Below are positions 22,995 to 24,270 of a DNA stretch of 24,270 nucleotides, piece after piece; position 1 is the first letter of the stretch; the number at the start of each line of letters is the position of its first letter. The stretch is taken from assembly GCA_002455655.1 (NCBI GenBank), contig DKLF01000130.1, positions 1 through 24,270 on the forward strand, read 5' to 3'. The position numbers and the translations under genes are program-made. The notes under the pieces are model-generated. The model ran no database searches. It worked only from the letters and a program-made list of their open reading frames with translations, and was not told the DNA's origin. This stretch comes from Oscillibacter sp. UBA6647. GTDB lineage: Bacteria > Bacillota > Clostridia > Oscillospirales > Oscillospiraceae.

Positions 22995-24191
22995 ATGAAG
23001 CATGAACAGAAGCTCGGTTTTTCCACCCGCCAGATTCACACGGGGAAGGAAGTAAACAGCGCAGGTTCCCTCTGCGCGCCCATCTATCAAACCTCTACCT
23101 TTTCCTTCACCTCCGTGGAGCAGGGCGGAGCCCGGTTTGCCGGAAACGAAAGCGGCTACATATACACCCGCCTGGGCAACCCCTCCCTGACGCAGGTGGA
23201 GGCAAAGCTGGCCTCCTTGGAAGGAGGTGAGGCGGCGCTTGCCGCTGCTTCCGGCATGGGGGCCATCACCACCGCCCTGTGGACCTCCGTTGTGGCGGGG
23301 GACGAGATTCTGGCGGATGAGACGCTGTACGGCTGTACCTATGCCCTATTAAGCCATGGGATGCCCAAATTCGGGGTTCATGTGACCCTCACCGACTTGA
23401 GTCACCCCGAAAACCTGAAAAAGCACCTGACCCGCAATACAAAGGTGGTCTATTTTGAAACGCCCTGCAACCCCACCATGAAGGTCATCGATATTGCCGA
23501 AATCGCCCGGATTGCCCATGAATTCAACCCCTCCATTCGGGTCATCGTGGACAACACCTTCTGCTCTCCCTATCTCCAGCGCCCGCTGGAATTGGGGGCT
23601 GACGTGGTGGTTCACAGCGCCACCAAATACATTAACGGCCATGGCGATGTGATTGCGGGCTTCGTGGTGGGCAGCGCGGACTTTATCGGCCAATGCCGGA
23701 TGTTTGGGCTGAAGGACATGACCGGCGCGGTCATGAGTCCCTTCGATGCATTTTTAATCAACCGGGGCCTGAAAACCCTCAGCCTGCGCATGGAGCGCCA
23801 CTGTGCAAACGCCGCGAAGGTGGCGGAGTTCCTTCAGAGCCATCCCGCGGTGTCAAAGGTCTATTATCCCGGTTTGGAGGATTTTGATGGTCGTGAAATT
23901 GCCCAAAAGCAGATGAAGCTGCCTGGCGGCATGATGGCTTTTGAACTGAAGGCTGATCGCGCCGCCACCGCCGCCGCATTGAACCGATTGGAACTGTGCG
24001 TCATCGCCGTATCGCTGGGGGACGCGGAGACGCTGGTAGAGCACCCCGCCTCCATGACCCACTCCACCTATACCCCCGAGGAGTTGAAATCCGCCGGAAT
24101 CAGCGAGGGGCTGGTCCGCATCAGCGTTGGTTTGGAGGACCCGGAGGACATCATCGCGGATTTCAAGGCCGCGCTGGATACCCTCCTCTGA
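22995..24191 (+). CDS. megL: Methionine gamma-lyase (PLP enzyme of the Cys/Met metabolism family)
   Basis: The 398-aa enzyme should split methionine to methanethiol, ammonia and 2-oxobutyrate; it may also act on homocysteine and cysteine. The PLP lysine is K211 in SATKYINGHGD, with D186 (VDN) for the pyridine ring. LYGCTYALL (111-119) carries the Cys that marks gamma-lyases of this substrate class, C114 here and C116 in Pseudomonas putida, and the length equals that enzyme's 398. Cystathionine gamma-synthase/lyase relatives share the fold and remain possible. The ATG at 22995 is eight bases after AAAGGA (22981-22986). An upstream in-frame extension is GC-rich leader, not coding. Confidence 0.9.
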   Translation: MKHEQKLGFSTRQIHTGKEVNSAGSLCAPIYQTSTFSFTSVEQGGARFAGNESGYIYTRLGNPSLTQVEAKLASLEGGEAALAAASGMGAITTALWTSVVAGDEILADETLYGCTYALLSHGMPKFGVHVTLTDLSHPENLKKHLTRNTKVVYFETPCNPTMKVIDIAEIARIAHEFNPSIRVIVDNTFCSPYLQRPLELGADVVVHSATKYINGHGDVIAGFVVGSADFIGQCRMFGLKDMTGAVMSPFDAFLINRGLKTLSLRMERHCANAAKVAEFLQSHPAVSKVYYPGLEDFDGREIAQKQMKLPGGMMAFELKADRAATAAALNRLELCVIAVSLGDAETLVEHPASMTHSTYTPEELKSAGISEGLVRISVGLEDPEDIIADFKAALDTLL

Positions 24192-24270
24192 GATTAGCGC
24201 AGATAAACCGCCAACAGGGCTTTTTTAGGCGGTATTGCTCCGCACACGACAAAAGGAACTGCAAACATAC

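Noticed and set aside
24207..24233. Hairpin ACCGCC/GGCGGT after megL as a terminator
   Set aside because: The six-bp stem has a 15-base loop and the six T lie inside the loop rather than after the stem. The true terminator may be past the window edge.
1..24270. CRISPR arrays, insertion sequences, defence genes
   Set aside because: No regularly spaced repeats of array type, no transposase or integrase, and no recognisable defence protein was found.

Overview
The window looks like chromosomal DNA from a GC-rich anaerobic Firmicute, most likely a gut Oscillospiraceae/Clostridia (Flavonifractor/Oscillibacter-like). This is inferred from the strong AGGAGG-type ribosome binding sites, sigma-A-type promoters (TTGACA-N16/18-TATAAT), a Clostridia-style CsoR, an archaeal-type prolyl-tRNA synthetase, methionine gamma-lyase, and a probable selenium-dependent xanthine dehydrogenase. 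I cannot name the species.

Layout. 1-451: AT-rich DNA with no convincing gene, lying on the 3' side of a tRNA-Gln(CTG) gene (452-525, minus). 666-845: a 59-codon orphan gene. 1027-1656: thiamine pyrophosphokinase. 1813-9835: a molybdenum-hydroxylase block. It holds a fused 849-aa enzyme (2Fe-2S plus molybdopterin domains, no FAD domain), then a convergent mocA-crcB pair on the minus strand (molybdopterin cytidylyltransferase and fluoride channel, with ATGA overlap), then a complete three-subunit xdhA-xdhB-xdhC operon ending in a cytidylate-kinase-like gene. 10146-13131: a copper operon, copA-csoR-copZ, with two near-identical G/C-tract operators in its promoter. 13211-14584: a membrane-anchored HtrA protease (minus). 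14760-18586: an FAD-dependent dehydrogenase of the COG2509 type, then a 2-hydroxyacid dehydrogenase and an iron-type alcohol dehydrogenase spaced by one base. 18668-20107: proS (minus). 20223-21587: a MATE exporter (minus). 21721-22674: a LysR regulator (minus), divergent from a methionine gamma-lyase gene (22995-24191).

How the parts fit. MocA would add the CMP half of the cofactor used by the two hydroxylases. The fused enzyme has no flavin subunit of its own, so it needs another electron acceptor or could borrow XdhB. CsoR should repress the copper operon by binding the two operators, and CopZ should deliver Cu(I) to CopA. The LysR protein probably controls itself and megL through three 12-bp repeats at an exact 23-bp period that lie over and beside its own promoter.

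Nothing here is clearly an undescribed defence or mobile system. The observations most worth follow-up are the hydroxylase block with its cytidylate-kinase-like and fluoride-channel partners, the 23-bp-phased repeats with a switch-like megL leader, and the AT-rich flank of the tRNA gene.
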